Shown: positions 1 to 8,551 of the stretch, one piece after another
Position numbering within the stretch: the stretch's first letter is position 1
How the letters are laid out: each line of letters opens with the position of its first letter
Source: Sphingomonas sanxanigenens
GTDB taxonomy: Bacteria > Pseudomonadota > Alphaproteobacteria > Sphingomonadales > Sphingomonadaceae
Assembly (NCBI GenBank): GCA_003240855.1
Contig: QFNN01000055.1
Span: forward strand, 1 to 18,271
DNA: 18,271 nucleotides
Reading direction: 5' to 3'
Program-made: the position numbers and the translations under genes
The notes under the pieces: model-generated
Told to the model about the DNA's origin: nothing
The model's input: the letters and a program-made list of their open reading frames with translations, nothing else
Database searches by the model: none

Positions 1-1599
1 CCAGCGCGCATTGAGCGAGGCGTAGGGTGCGCGGCTCATCACCTCCGCGCCGCCGCCGATCTTGTAGACCGCGCCTGCCTGCGGAAGGAACCAGTCCTTG
101 GCTTCGATGCGGCCCGACGCAAGCCCGCCCGAGACGATCGGATTGGCCCTGTTGATGACCTGATAGCCTTTCCAGCCGCCGCTCAGCGTCAGGTTGCCGA
201 GGCTCAGCGTGTCCGACACATAATAGAGCGCGGTATCGGTGTTGAAGCGGAAGTCCCAGTCGGTGCGGAACGGATCCTTCTGGAAGGACAGGCTGTCGCG
301 CGACGGCGTGTCCTGATCGAGCAGGCCGTAATAACGCCGCGCCTGATGGAAGCTGTTCGATTCCCACCAGCCGCCGACTTCGAGCTTGTTGATGCCCATT
401 TCCCAGCCGAAGCGTGCGATCGCGCCGCCGCGGTTGATGCCATATTCGGTCGTGCGCACCGACAGCGGCGAGCCGCCCGGCGTCGGCACATAAGGCGTGA
501 ACCAGATGCCCTGCCCCTGATTATGGTGGAAATAGCCCGTGACCTTGGCGGTCAGATGATCGGTCAGGTTGGCGTCGAACGTTACGCCGCCCAGCGAATC
601 CTTACGCAGGCCGGCGGCGTTGTAATAGGCGTCGTCGGCGGTCTGATAAGGGCGCGGATAGGTCAGGCCCGCGGTCGCCCAGGGCAGCGGCGCGCCGAGC
701 GAATAGGCATATTGGTTCTGGAGAACGCGGCCGATCTGCTGCGCAAGCGGGAAGTTGTTCGAGATATTGTCGTCGCGATAACCCAGCCGCTTGATGATAT
801 CGAGGCTGAGATCCTGATAGTCGTTCTCGCGACGGTCCGAATAGTTGAAGAAGGCCGTGATCGAGCCGCGATCGCCGAAATCCTGAACGATCTTGGCGTT
901 GACCTGATGCTGGCGCTGCTCGCCCCAGCCCTTCCATTTGTCTGTCTTGAGGAAGCCGTAGCTGATATAGGCCTTGAGCCCGTTGCCGGTCAGATCGCCG
1001 GTTTCCAGGCGGGTGAAGGCGCGGAACGTATTGTCGCTGCCATAGGTGCCGGAAGCGACGATGTCGAAATGGTCCGAAGGCGCGCGCGAGATGAACTGGA
1101 GCGTGCCGCCAAGGTTGCTGGTCGACGCCTCGCCGAGCGCGCCCGCGCCCTGCGCCACCGTCACCGAACCCAGATTTTCCGAGATGATCGCGCGGCTGAT
1201 GTGCAGCCCGTTCGAGTTGCCGTAGCTCATGTCGCCAAGCGGAATGCCGTCGAGCGTGAAGCCAAGCTGGTTCTGGTTGAAGCCACGCAGCGAAATGCGC
1301 GCCGACCACTCATAGGCGCCGAACGCGTCGGCCGCCTGATAGTTGACGCCTGGCAGCTTCTCGATCGCCTTGATCGGCGAGGTGCCCGGGGTCAGCCTTT
1401 CCATGTCGAGATCGCTGATCGTCTGCACCTGACGCGCCTTGCCGAAGCCAAGCACGACGATGTCGTCAGCGGGGGGCGCCTCGGCGGCGGCATCGGCGGC
1501 TGCGGTCACGACCGGCGCCGCATCTTCGGCGAAAGCAGGCGCCGCGAACACGAAGAAAAGCGCAGTTCCGGCAAGCAGCCGGTGCGAGCGATGCAGCAT
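1..1599 (-). CDS. TonB-dependent outer-membrane receptor, N-terminal part (cut by window edge)
   Basis: No stop codon is reached before the left edge, so 533 residues are visible and the C-terminal barrel is missing. Residues 1-24 form a signal peptide (hydrophobic core LLAGTALFFVFAA, likely cleavage after AFA). An Ala/Pro-rich stretch and a TonB-box-like DDIVVLGFGK (45-54) follow. A plug domain runs to about residue 170 with the usual words IEKLPGVNYQ, ISLRGFNQNQ, FTLDGIPLGD and LGGTLQF. The rest has the alternating pattern of beta-barrel strands. Such receptors take up siderophores, vitamins or glycans using energy from TonB-ExbBD; the substrate cannot be read from the sequence. An in-frame ATG at 1608 is possible, but the AAGGGA just before it gives better spacing (9 nt) for the ATG at 1599. 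The receptor family is certain. Confidence 0.93.
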   Translation of the reverse strand, partial: MLHRSHRLLAGTALFFVFAAPAFAEDAAPVVTAAADAAAEAPPADDIVVLGFGKARQVQTISDLDMERLTPGTSPIKAIEKLPGVNYQAADAFGAYEWSARISLRGFNQNQLGFTLDGIPLGDMSYGNSNGLHISRAIISENLGSVTVAQGAGALGEASTSNLGGTLQFISRAPSDHFDIVASGTYGSDNTFRAFTRLETGDLTGNGLKAYISYGFLKTDKWKGWGEQRQHQVNAKIVQDFGDRGSITAFFNYSDRRENDYQDLSLDIIKRLGYRDDNISNNFPLAQQIGRVLQNQYAYSLGAPLPWATAGLTYPRPYQTADDAYYNAAGLRKDSLGGVTFDANLTDHLTAKVTGYFHHNQGQGIWFTPYVPTPGGSPLSVRTTEYGINRGGAIARFGWEMGINKLEVGGWWESNSFHQARRYYGLLDQDTPSRDSLSFQKDPFRTDWDFRFNTDTALYYVSDTLSLGNLTLSGGWKGYQVINRANPIVSGGLASGRIEAKDWFLPQAGAVYKIGGGAEVMSRAPYASLNARW

Positions 1600-1721
1600 C
1601 TGGGGCATTCCCTTTTTTGAGTCACCGTTTTCGGTGTGAGGGCGCCCATGAGCCTTCGCGGTTGCAGCATCTTGACGGGATTGCGTCACTTTTGTTGCAA
1701 CGCGCCGAGACGATACAGAAA
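1600..1721 (-). promoter_or_regulatory. Leader and probable promoter region of the TonB receptor
   Basis: This stretch lies between the terminator of the TCA cluster and the receptor start. It holds a small hairpin in the putative leader (CACCG-TTTT-CGGTG, 1623-1636), the self-complementary word GTTGCAAC (1694-1701), and a purine-rich AAAAAAGGGA just before the start codons. I could not fix convincing -35/-10 boxes. It is placed as regulatory by position only. Confidence 0.3.
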
Positions 1722-1766
1722 CGGCCCCGGTTGCCCATCGTCACGCATGACGGGCAACCGGGGCCG
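1722..1766 (-). terminator. Strong hairpin after lpd, probable terminator of the mdh-suc-lpd cluster
   Basis: Two perfectly complementary 15-nt arms (1722-1736 and 1752-1766, core GGGCAACCGGGGCCG) flank a 15-nt loop that contains a further 4-bp stem (GTCA/TGAC). On the minus strand the stem is followed by TTTCTG, a short imperfect U-tract, so termination may not depend on uridines alone. It sits 61 bp past the lpd stop and before the receptor leader, which fits the end of the TCA transcript. Confidence 0.75.
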
Positions 1767-1827
1767 CTTTGGCCCGCTTCTGCGGGAATGCCGCGCCGGA
1801 GGGGAGGGAGACGGCGCGACGATGGGA

Positions 1828-3222
1828 TCAGGTGTGGATCGGCTTGCCGGTTACCGCCATCGCGGCTTCCTTCACGGCCTCCGAATGGGTCGGGTGCGCG
1901 TGGCAGGTATAGGCGATGTCCTCCGACGTTGCGCCGAACTCCATGGCCAGCGCCGCCTCGGCGATCATCGTGCCGGCGACCGAAGCGATCATCCACACGC
2001 CCAGCACGCGATCGGTCTTGGCGTCGGCAATGATCTTAACGAAGCCGTCCTTCTCGTGGTTGGTCTTGGCGCGGCTGTTGGCGAGCATCGGGAACTTGCC
2101 GACCTTGATCTCGCCGCGCGCCGCCGCCTGTTCCTCGGTCAGGCCCACGCCCGCAATTTCGGGCATGGTGTAAACGACCGACGGGATGACGTCGTGGTTC
2201 ACGATGCCGGTCAGCCCGGCGATGTTCTCGGCCACCGCAATGCCTTCGTCCTCGGCCTTGTGCGCAAGCATCGGGCCGGGAATCACGTCGCCGATCGCCC
2301 AGATGCCGGGAACGGCGGTGCGGAACTCGTGATCGGTCTCGATCTGGCCGCGCTTGTTGATCTCAAGTCCGGTCTTGTCGAGGCCCAGACCCTCGGTGTT
2401 GGGGCGACGGCCGATCGCGACGAGCACGGCGTCGGCCTCGATCGTCTCGGCGGCGCCGCCGGCGGCGGGCTCGAGCGTCAGCGTCACCTTGTCGCCCTGG
2501 CGCGTCGCGCCGGTGACCTTGGTCGACAGCTTGAACTCCAGCCCCTGCCGCTTGAAGATGCGGCCGGCTTCCTTGCGGACCTCGCCGTCCATGCCAGGCA
2601 GGAGCTGATCGAGGAACTCGACGACGGTGACCTTGGCGCCCACGCGCCGCCACACCGATCCAAGCTCCAGCCCGATCACGCCGCCGCCGATGACGACGAG
2701 ATGCTCGGGCACCTTCTGCAATTCCAGCGCGCCGGTGGAGTCGAGGATCACCTCATTGTCGACCGCGACGCCCGGAAGCGGCGTGACCGACGATCCCGTG
2801 GCGATCACGATGTTCTTCGCGCGCACGGTGCGGCCGGCGACCTCAACAGTGTCCTTGCCGGTGAAGGTGGCATAACCCTTCAGCCATTCGACCTTGTTCT
2901 TCTTGAACAGGAACTCGATGCCGCCGGTCAGGCCCTTCACCGCATCGATGCGCTGCGCCTGCATCGTATCGAGATCGAGGCTCATCTTGTCGATCTTGAC
3001 GCCCAGCTTGGCGAGCGCGCCCGAACTGGCTTCCTCATAATATTCGGACGCGTGCAGCAGAGCCTTCGACGGGATGCAGCCGACATTGAGGCAGGTGCCG
3101 CCCAGCGTCTCGCGCCCCTCGGCGCACGCCGTCTTGAGCCCAAGCTGTGCGGCGCGGATCGCCGCGACATAGCCGCCGGGACCAGCGCCAATCACGAGGA
3201 GGTCGAAATCATAGTCAGCCAT
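1828..3222 (-). CDS. lpd: Dihydrolipoyl dehydrogenase (E3 component)
   Basis: 464 aa, full length for the family. It reoxidises the dihydrolipoyl group of the E2 subunit with FAD and NAD+, as part of the cytoplasmic 2-oxoglutarate dehydrogenase complex. Visible are the N-terminal FAD motif GAGPGG (12-17), the redox-active disulfide in GGTCLNVGCIPSK (Cys44 and Cys49), the NAD-binding GGGVIGLELGS near 180, the second FAD contact AIGDVIPGPMLAHKAEDEG, and the C-terminal catalytic HPTHSE (His446, Glu448). The start is supported by GGAG six nt upstream of the ATG. It is the last gene of the mdh-sucDAB-lpd set. It is separated from sucB by a REP-like inverted repeat, so it may also be expressed at a different level from sucAB. 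Position directly after sucB suggests dedication to 2-oxoglutarate dehydrogenase, though E3 can be shared with other complexes. Confidence 0.97.
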   Translation of the reverse strand: MADYDFDLLVIGAGPGGYVAAIRAAQLGLKTACAEGRETLGGTCLNVGCIPSKALLHASEYYEEASSGALAKLGVKIDKMSLDLDTMQAQRIDAVKGLTGGIEFLFKKNKVEWLKGYATFTGKDTVEVAGRTVRAKNIVIATGSSVTPLPGVAVDNEVILDSTGALELQKVPEHLVVIGGGVIGLELGSVWRRVGAKVTVVEFLDQLLPGMDGEVRKEAGRIFKRQGLEFKLSTKVTGATRQGDKVTLTLEPAAGGAAETIEADAVLVAIGRRPNTEGLGLDKTGLEINKRGQIETDHEFRTAVPGIWAIGDVIPGPMLAHKAEDEGIAVAENIAGLTGIVNHDVIPSVVYTMPEIAGVGLTEEQAAARGEIKVGKFPMLANSRAKTNHEKDGFVKIIADAKTDRVLGVWMIASVAGTMIAEAALAMEFGATSEDIAYTCHAHPTHSEAVKEAAMAVTGKPIHT

Positions 3223-3241
3223 TGCAAACTCCGTTTGCCCT

Positions 3242-3304
3242 GAGCCTGTCGAAGGGCTTGCTTCCGCTTCCCCTTCAGGACGAAGGGAGGGCTCCGACAG
3301 GCTC
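3242..3304. repeat. REP-like inverted repeat between sucB and lpd
   Basis: The word GAGCCTGTCG (3242-3251) recurs inverted as CGACAGGCTC (3295-3304), giving a 10-bp outer stem. Inside is a second stem, CCCTTC-AGGAC-GAAGGG (3271-3287). The motif CCTGAGCCTGTCGAAGGG is one I recall as a widespread interspersed intergenic repeat in sphingomonad genomes; copy number in this genome is not known from the window. Lying within a transcription unit, it could stabilise the upstream sucAB mRNA or partly terminate before lpd. Confidence 0.7.
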
Positions 3305-3340
3305 CGCCCGAATACAGATATGGTGTTTCGGTTGCGCGAC

Positions 3341-4570
3341 CTACAGGTCGATCAGCAGTCGGGTCGGATCCTCGATCGCGTTCTTGAGCGCGACGAGGAA
3401 AGTCACCGCCTCACGACCGTCGATCAGCCGGTGATCGTAGCTGAGCGCCATATACATCATCGGCCGGACGACGACCTGACCGTCGCGGACCACGGGGCGG
3501 TCCTCGATGCGGTGGAGGCCGAGCACCGCCGACTGCGGCGGATTGATGATCGGGGTCGACATCAGCGAACCGAAAACGCCGCCGTTGGAGATCGTGAAGG
3601 TGCCGCCCTTCATTTCATCCATCTTGAGCGTGCCGTCCTTGGCGCGCTTGCCGAAGTCGCCGATCGTCTTTTCGATGCCGGCGACCGACAGATCCTGCGC
3701 GTCGCGGATGACCGGAACGACAAGGCCGTTGGGGGCCGAGACCGCGACCGAGATGTCGGCATAGTCGTGATAGACGATGTCGTCGCCCTCGATCGACCCG
3801 TTGACTGCGGGGACGTCGCGAAGCGCCTGGCAGGCGGCCTTCACGAAGAAGCCCATGAAGCCCAGACGAACGCCGTGCTTCTTCTCGAACAGATCCTTGT
3901 ACTTCGCGCGCGCCTCGATCACCGCCGTCATGTCGACGTCGTTGAAGGTGGTCAGCATCGCCGCCGTATTCTGCGCTTCCTTGAGGCGCTTCGCGACCGT
4001 CTGGCGCAGGCGCGTCATGCGGACGCGCTCCTCGCGGCGCGCACCCGCCGGTGCGGCGGCGGCAGGCGCGGCGGCCGGGGCCGCCGCAGCGGGAGCTTCG
4101 GCAGGCGCCTTGGCCTCGGCGGCCTTCAGCACGTCCTCCTTGGTCAGGCGGCCGTCCTTGCCGGTGCCCTTGATCGTGCTGGGGTCGACGCCCTTTTCGA
4201 GCACGACGCGGCGCACGGCGGGCGACAGGGTGAGATCGCCGGCGGCTTCGGCCTCGGCAGTCTGCGCAGGCGCCGGAGCGGCGGCGGCGGGTGCCGCGGC
4301 CGGGGCGGCGGCAGGCGCGGCTACAGCGGCCCCGCCTTCCTCGATCGTCGCCAGCAGCGCGCCGACTTCGACCGTATCGCCGACCTGCGCGGCATAGGCT
4401 CCCATGGTGCCCGCAACCGGGGCCGGAACCTCAACCGCGACCTTGTCAGTCTCAAGGCTGACGATCGGCTCGTCCGCCTTCACGGGCTCGCCGGGCTTCT
4501 TCAGCCATTCGCCGATGGTCGCTTCAGTGATCGATTCGCCCAGCACGGGCACCTTAACTTCGGTCGCCAT
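3341..4570 (-). CDS. sucB: Dihydrolipoyllysine-residue succinyltransferase (E2 of 2-oxoglutarate dehydrogenase)
   Basis: 409 aa. It forms the core of the 2-oxoglutarate dehydrogenase complex and transfers the succinyl group from E1 via lipoate to CoA. Domain order is a lipoyl domain at about 1-77 with the lipoylated Lys43 in LETDKVAVEV, an Ala/Pro linker, the E1/E3-binding domain at about 115-150 (LSPAVRRVVLEKGVD), a second Ala/Pro linker, and the catalytic domain to the C-terminus. The active-site motif is SYDHRLIDGREAVTF near the end. The ATG lies 2 bp after the sucA stop, with AAGAAGGG upstream inside the sucA coding end, so the two are translationally coupled. The DHRLIDG motif and sucA linkage favour the succinyl rather than the acetyl E2. 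The Ala/Pro-rich linkers make the opposite-strand frames look open, but those are shadows. Confidence 0.96.
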   Translation of the reverse strand: MATEVKVPVLGESITEATIGEWLKKPGEPVKADEPIVSLETDKVAVEVPAPVAGTMGAYAAQVGDTVEVGALLATIEEGGAAVAAPAAAPAAAPAAAAPAPAQTAEAEAAGDLTLSPAVRRVVLEKGVDPSTIKGTGKDGRLTKEDVLKAAEAKAPAEAPAAAAPAAAPAAAAPAGARREERVRMTRLRQTVAKRLKEAQNTAAMLTTFNDVDMTAVIEARAKYKDLFEKKHGVRLGFMGFFVKAACQALRDVPAVNGSIEGDDIVYHDYADISVAVSAPNGLVVPVIRDAQDLSVAGIEKTIGDFGKRAKDGTLKMDEMKGGTFTISNGGVFGSLMSTPIINPPQSAVLGLHRIEDRPVVRDGQVVVRPMMYMALSYDHRLIDGREAVTFLVALKNAIEDPTRLLIDL

Positions 4571-4572
4571 GT

Positions 4573-7494
4573 TCAGCCCTTCTTCTGGCGCTTGATTTCT
4601 TCACGGACGCTATGGCCGAGCGCATCGGCAATCAGCGCGCCCTGTTCGGCAAGATGCCGCTTCATCAGCCCGGTGGCCGGCGAAGCGGAGGCGGCGCGGC
4701 CCGCATAGCGCGCACGCTCCGGCCCGCTGTCCGCCTGCTTCAGGCAGTCCTCAATATAAGGTTCGACGAAGAACCAGGCGCCGTTATTCTTCGGCTCCTC
4801 CTGGCACCACACCACCTCTTCGAGGTTGACGAGCTTCTTCAGCCGCTCGACCAGCGGCTCGCTGGGGAACGGATAAAGCTGCTCGACGCGGACGATTTCG
4901 GTGTTCTTGTCGCCCGCCGCGTCGCGCGCCTCGATCAGGTCGTAGGCGACCTTGCCGGTGCACAGGACGAGACGCTTCACATCCGCCGCGGCCGGGGCCG
5001 AGGGATCGGAGAGCAGCCGGCGGAAATGGCTCGCACCCAGGAAGTCCTCGGCCTTCGACACCGCCAGCTTGTGCCGCAACAGCGACTTGGGCGTCATCAT
5101 CACGAGCGGCTTGCGGAAGCTGCGGAGATTCTGCCGGCGCAGGATGTGGAAATAATTGGCCGGCGTCGTGCAGTTCGCGACCTGGATATTGTCCTGCGCG
5201 CAAAGCTGAAGGTAACGCTCGAGCCGCGCCGAGCTATGCTCCGGCCCCTGCCCTTCATAACCGTGCGGGAGCAACATCACGAGGCCGTTGGCGCGCAGCC
5301 ACTTCGCTTCGGACGAGGCGATGAACTGGTCGATCATCACCTGCGCGCCGTTGGCGAAATCGCCAAACTGGCCTTCCCACAGCACCAGCGTCTTGGGATC
5401 GGCAAGGGCGTAGCCATATTCAAAACCCAGCACGCCGAACTCGGACAGCGGACTGTCGAGCACTTCAAAGCTGCCGTGCGGCACCGTGGTCAGCGGGATA
5501 TATTTATGCTCGTCCTTCTGGTCGACCCAGACGGCGTGACGCTGGCTGAAGGTGCCGCGCCCCGAATCCTGGCCCGAGAGGCGGACGCCATAGCCTTCCG
5601 ACAGCAGCGCGCCGAAAGCCAGCGCCTCGCCGGTCGCCCAGTCGAAATTGGCGCCCGACTTGAACATCTCGCGCTTCGCATCGAGGATGCGGCCGAGCGT
5701 CTTGTGAACATCCAGCCCTTCGGGGACCGTGGTGAGCGTGCGGCCGAGGCTGTCGAACAGCTTCTGCGAGATGCCGGTCTCGACATTGCGGCGCGCGGTT
5801 TCCGCGTCGGCGGGCTTGTGCAGACCCGACCAGCGCCCGGCAAACCAGTCAGCCTGGTTGGCCTTGTAGGTCTTGGCGGCCTCGAACTCGCCGTCGAGCA
5901 GCGTCGTGAAATCGCCCGCCGCCTTCTCGACGAAAGCGTCGTCGACCACGCCCTCGGCCTTGAGCCGATCGCTGTAGATCACGCTGACCTTGGGATGCTG
6001 GCGGATCTTGGCGTACATCAGCGGCTGGGTGAAGCCGGGTTCGTCGCCTTCATTGTGGCCGAAGCGGCGATAGCACCACATGTCGATCACGATGTCGCGG
6101 CCGAAGCGCTGGCGGAACTCGATCGCCATCTTGCAGGCGAAGGTCACGGCTTCGGGATCGTCGCCATTGACGTGGAAGATGGGCGCCTGAACGCCCTTCG
6201 CCACATCCGACGGATAGGGCGAGGAGCGCGCGAACTGCGGGCTCGTCGTGAAACCGATCTGGTTGTTGATGACGAAGTGGATGCAGCCGCCGGTGTTGTA
6301 GCCGCGGATGCCCGAGAAGCTGAGGCATTCCCAGTTGATGCCCTGGCCGGCGAAGGCCGCGTCGCCATGGATCAGCACCGGCAGAACCTGCTGGTGCTTT
6401 TCCAGATCGTCGCGGAACACCTGCTGCGCGCGGGTCTTGCCGAGCACGACGGGGTTCACCGCCTCGAGGTGCGAGGGGTTGGGAACCAGCGACATGTGGA
6501 CGCTGACGCCGTCAAACTCGCGGTCGGTGCTGGTGCCGAGGTGATATTTCACGTCGCCCGAACCGCCGACATCCTCGGGATTGGCCGAGCCGCCCGAGAA
6601 CTCGTGGAAGATCACGCGGAACGGCTTCGCCATGACGTTGGCGAGCACGTTCAGGCGGCCGCGATGCGCCATGCCGTAAACGATCTCGCGCACGCCATAT
6701 TGGCCGCCATATTTGATCACCGCTTCGAGCGCGGGGATCATCGCCTCGCCGCCGTCCAGGCCGAAGCGCTTGGTGCCGACATATTTCTTGCCGAGGAAGG
6801 ATTCATACTGCTCGGCCTGGATGACCTTGGCGAGGATCGCTTTCTTGCCTTCCGGCGTGAACTCGATGACCTTGTCCTTGCCTTCCATCCGCTCCTGCAG
6901 GAACTTGCGCTCCTCGGTGTCGGAGATGTGCATATATTCAAGGCCGACCGAGCCGCAGTAATTGGCCCGCAGGGTCGCGACGATCTCGCGCACCGTCGCA
7001 TATTGAAGCCCCAGGGCGCCGCCGAGATAGACGGGACGGTCGAGGTCCGCGCCTGCGAAGCCGTGATATTCCGGCGTCAGGTCGGCGGGCAGCTCGCGCT
7101 TGGACAGGCCGAGCGGATCGAGGTTGGCGGCAAGGTGGCCGCGCACGCGATAGGTGCGGATGAGCATCATCGCACGGATCGAGTCGCTCGCCGCGCGCTC
7201 GACCGCACCGGGATCGATCGCCGCAGCGGCAGGCGCCGCGGCCTTGGGCGCGGCCTTGGGCGGCACCGCCATCTGCGTGGGGTCAAGCCCGGCGGTCAGC
7301 GTGTCGGTATCGCTCAGCGGCCAGTTGGCGCGCCGCCAGCTCGGGCCGGCCTGCGCCGCCTCAAGCCCCTGGAACCATTCGCGCCAGCCCGCCTCGACCG
7401 ACGTCGGATCAGCGACATATTTGCGGTAAAGCGACTCCACGAAGGAGGGGCTAACCCCCTCGATGTCGCCGAAATCCTGGCCTTCGATACCCAT
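4573..7494 (-). CDS. sucA: 2-oxoglutarate dehydrogenase E1 component
   Basis: 973 aa, a normal length for this thiamine-diphosphate enzyme. It decarboxylates 2-oxoglutarate and passes the succinyl group to the lipoyl arm of SucB. The N-terminus has the conserved FVESLYRKYVADP and GWREWF segment that contacts E2, then an Ala/Pro linker at about 78-95. The core shows MAHRGRLNVL near 274, NPSHLEAVNPVV, IHGDAAFAGQG near 376 and INNQIGFTT near 408 (the ThDP/Mg site), and RRFGHNEGDEPGFTQP. The C-terminal third is the transketolase-like pyrimidine-binding and C-terminal domain pair. The ATG is preceded by GGTGG. sucD lies 98 bp upstream and sucB 2 bp downstream. A second ATG, 13 nt upstream, is out of frame. 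Confidence 0.97.
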   Translation of the reverse strand: MGIEGQDFGDIEGVSPSFVESLYRKYVADPTSVEAGWREWFQGLEAAQAGPSWRRANWPLSDTDTLTAGLDPTQMAVPPKAAPKAAAPAAAAIDPGAVERAASDSIRAMMLIRTYRVRGHLAANLDPLGLSKRELPADLTPEYHGFAGADLDRPVYLGGALGLQYATVREIVATLRANYCGSVGLEYMHISDTEERKFLQERMEGKDKVIEFTPEGKKAILAKVIQAEQYESFLGKKYVGTKRFGLDGGEAMIPALEAVIKYGGQYGVREIVYGMAHRGRLNVLANVMAKPFRVIFHEFSGGSANPEDVGGSGDVKYHLGTSTDREFDGVSVHMSLVPNPSHLEAVNPVVLGKTRAQQVFRDDLEKHQQVLPVLIHGDAAFAGQGINWECLSFSGIRGYNTGGCIHFVINNQIGFTTSPQFARSSPYPSDVAKGVQAPIFHVNGDDPEAVTFACKMAIEFRQRFGRDIVIDMWCYRRFGHNEGDEPGFTQPLMYAKIRQHPKVSVIYSDRLKAEGVVDDAFVEKAAGDFTTLLDGEFEAAKTYKANQADWFAGRWSGLHKPADAETARRNVETGISQKLFDSLGRTLTTVPEGLDVHKTLGRILDAKREMFKSGANFDWATGEALAFGALLSEGYGVRLSGQDSGRGTFSQRHAVWVDQKDEHKYIPLTTVPHGSFEVLDSPLSEFGVLGFEYGYALADPKTLVLWEGQFGDFANGAQVMIDQFIASSEAKWLRANGLVMLLPHGYEGQGPEHSSARLERYLQLCAQDNIQVANCTTPANYFHILRRQNLRSFRKPLVMMTPKSLLRHKLAVSKAEDFLGASHFRRLLSDPSAPAAADVKRLVLCTGKVAYDLIEARDAAGDKNTEIVRVEQLYPFPSEPLVERLKKLVNLEEVVWCQEEPKNNGAWFFVEPYIEDCLKQADSGPERARYAGRAASASPATGLMKRHLAEQGALIADALGHSVREEIKRQKKG

Positions 7495-7509
7495 TGGTCA
7501 CCACCATCC

Positions 7510-7581
7510 GTCCCGGCGATGCGGGACATTCTGGAGCGCTCCCCTCGCGCCCTGACGATCAGCGGCGCGAACGCGGGGAGC
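7510..7581 (-). promoter_or_regulatory. Hairpins in the sucD-sucA gap
   Basis: The 98-bp gap between sucD and sucA is unusually long for this cluster and holds two inverted repeats. The larger pairs GCTCCCC(T)CGCG (7538-7549) with CGCGGGGAGC (7572-7581), ten pairs with one bulged base. The smaller is GTCCCG-GCGATG-CGGGAC (7510-7527), which ends close to the sucA ribosome-binding site. Neither is followed by a U-run on the minus strand, so a processing or attenuation role is more likely than simple termination. The function is inferred. Confidence 0.4.
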
Positions 7582-7592
7582 ACTCAATTTAC

Positions 7593-8483
7593 TTAACCGT
7601 TCAACACCTTCACCAGAGTCGAACCCAGCTCCGAAGGGCTGGGCGAAACGCGGATGCCAGCGCTTTCCATGGCCGCGATCTTGTCCTCGGCGCCGCCCTG
7701 GCCGCCCGAGACGATCGCGCCGGCATGGCCCATGCGACGCCCCGGAGGCGCGGTGCGGCCCGCGATGAAGCCGACCATCGGCTTCTTGCGGCCACGCTTC
7801 GCCTCGTCCTTCAGGAACTGCGCGGCTTCTTCCTCGGCGCTGCCGCCGATCTCGCCGATCATGATGATCGACTCGGTCTTGTCGTCAGCAAGGAAGAGCT
7901 CGAGCACGTCGATGAAGTTGGTGCCGTTGACCGGATCGCCGCCGATGCCGACCGCAGTGGTCTGGCCAAGGCCGGCGTTCGAGGTCTGGAACACCGCTTC
8001 ATAGGTCAGCGTGCCCGAACGCGAGACGACGCCCACCGAACCCTTCTTGAAGATATTGCCCGGCATGATGCCGATCTTGCATTCGCCAGGCGTCAGCACG
8101 CCCGGGCAGTTCGGGCCGATGAGACGCGACTTGGAACCCGAAAGCGCACGCTTCACCTTCACCATGTCGAGCACGGGAATGCCCTCGGTGATGCAGACGA
8201 TCAGCGGCACTTCGGCGTCGATCGCCTCGAGGATCGAGTCGGCGGCATAGGGCGGCGGAACGTAGATGACGCTGGCGTCGGCCCCCGTCTTGGCGACAGC
8301 TTCCGCCACCGTGTCGAAGTTGGGCAGCCCCAGTTCCTCATGGATGGTGCCGCCCTTGCCCGGCGTCACGCCGCCGACCATCTTCGTACCATAGTCAAGC
8401 GCAGCCTTCGTGTGGAAGGTACCGGTCTTGCCGGTCATGCCCTGCGTGATGACCTTGGTGTTCGCGTTGACGAGAATGCTCAT
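7593..8483 (-). CDS. sucD: Succinyl-CoA synthetase (ADP/GDP-forming) alpha subunit
   Basis: 296 aa, typical for the family. With the beta subunit SucC it converts succinyl-CoA to succinate with substrate-level phosphorylation. The N-terminal CoA-binding domain begins with VNANTKVITQGMTGKTGTFH and includes GGVTPGKGG. The middle carries RLIGPNCPGVLTPGECKIGIM and the GSVGVVSRSGTLTYEA segment. The phosphorylated histidine is His253 in GRRMGHAGAIV. The ATG follows AAGGATAGAGCCAAGGC. mdh ends 68 bp upstream. The partner gene sucC, which in many alphaproteobacteria sits between mdh and sucD, is absent from this position and from the whole window, so the beta subunit must be encoded elsewhere. Confidence 0.96.
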   Translation of the reverse strand: MSILVNANTKVITQGMTGKTGTFHTKAALDYGTKMVGGVTPGKGGTIHEELGLPNFDTVAEAVAKTGADASVIYVPPPYAADSILEAIDAEVPLIVCITEGIPVLDMVKVKRALSGSKSRLIGPNCPGVLTPGECKIGIMPGNIFKKGSVGVVSRSGTLTYEAVFQTSNAGLGQTTAVGIGGDPVNGTNFIDVLELFLADDKTESIIMIGEIGGSAEEEAAQFLKDEAKRGRKKPMVGFIAGRTAPPGRRMGHAGAIVSGGQGGAEDKIAAMESAGIRVSPSPSELGSTLVKVLNG

Positions 8484-8551
8484 GCCTTGGCTCTATCCTT
8501 GGTGATTTCCGCCAGCGCGGACTTATGGTTGTTGTTGTCGCGCCGGGCGGA

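Noticed and set aside
346..1620. Long plus-strand open frame opposite the TonB receptor
   Set aside because: The minus frame has a signal peptide, plug-domain motifs and barrel pattern; the plus frame is Arg/Ala-rich without any family motif, a GC-rich antisense shadow.
3339..3350. CGACCT-AC-AGGTCG palindrome over the sucB stop codon
   Set aside because: The loop is only 2 nt and the stem is inside coding sequence; likely chance.
4612..7596. 994-codon plus-strand open frame opposite sucA
   Set aside because: It mirrors a confidently identified sucA and has the His/Arg/Leu-heavy composition typical of antisense frames in high-GC DNA.
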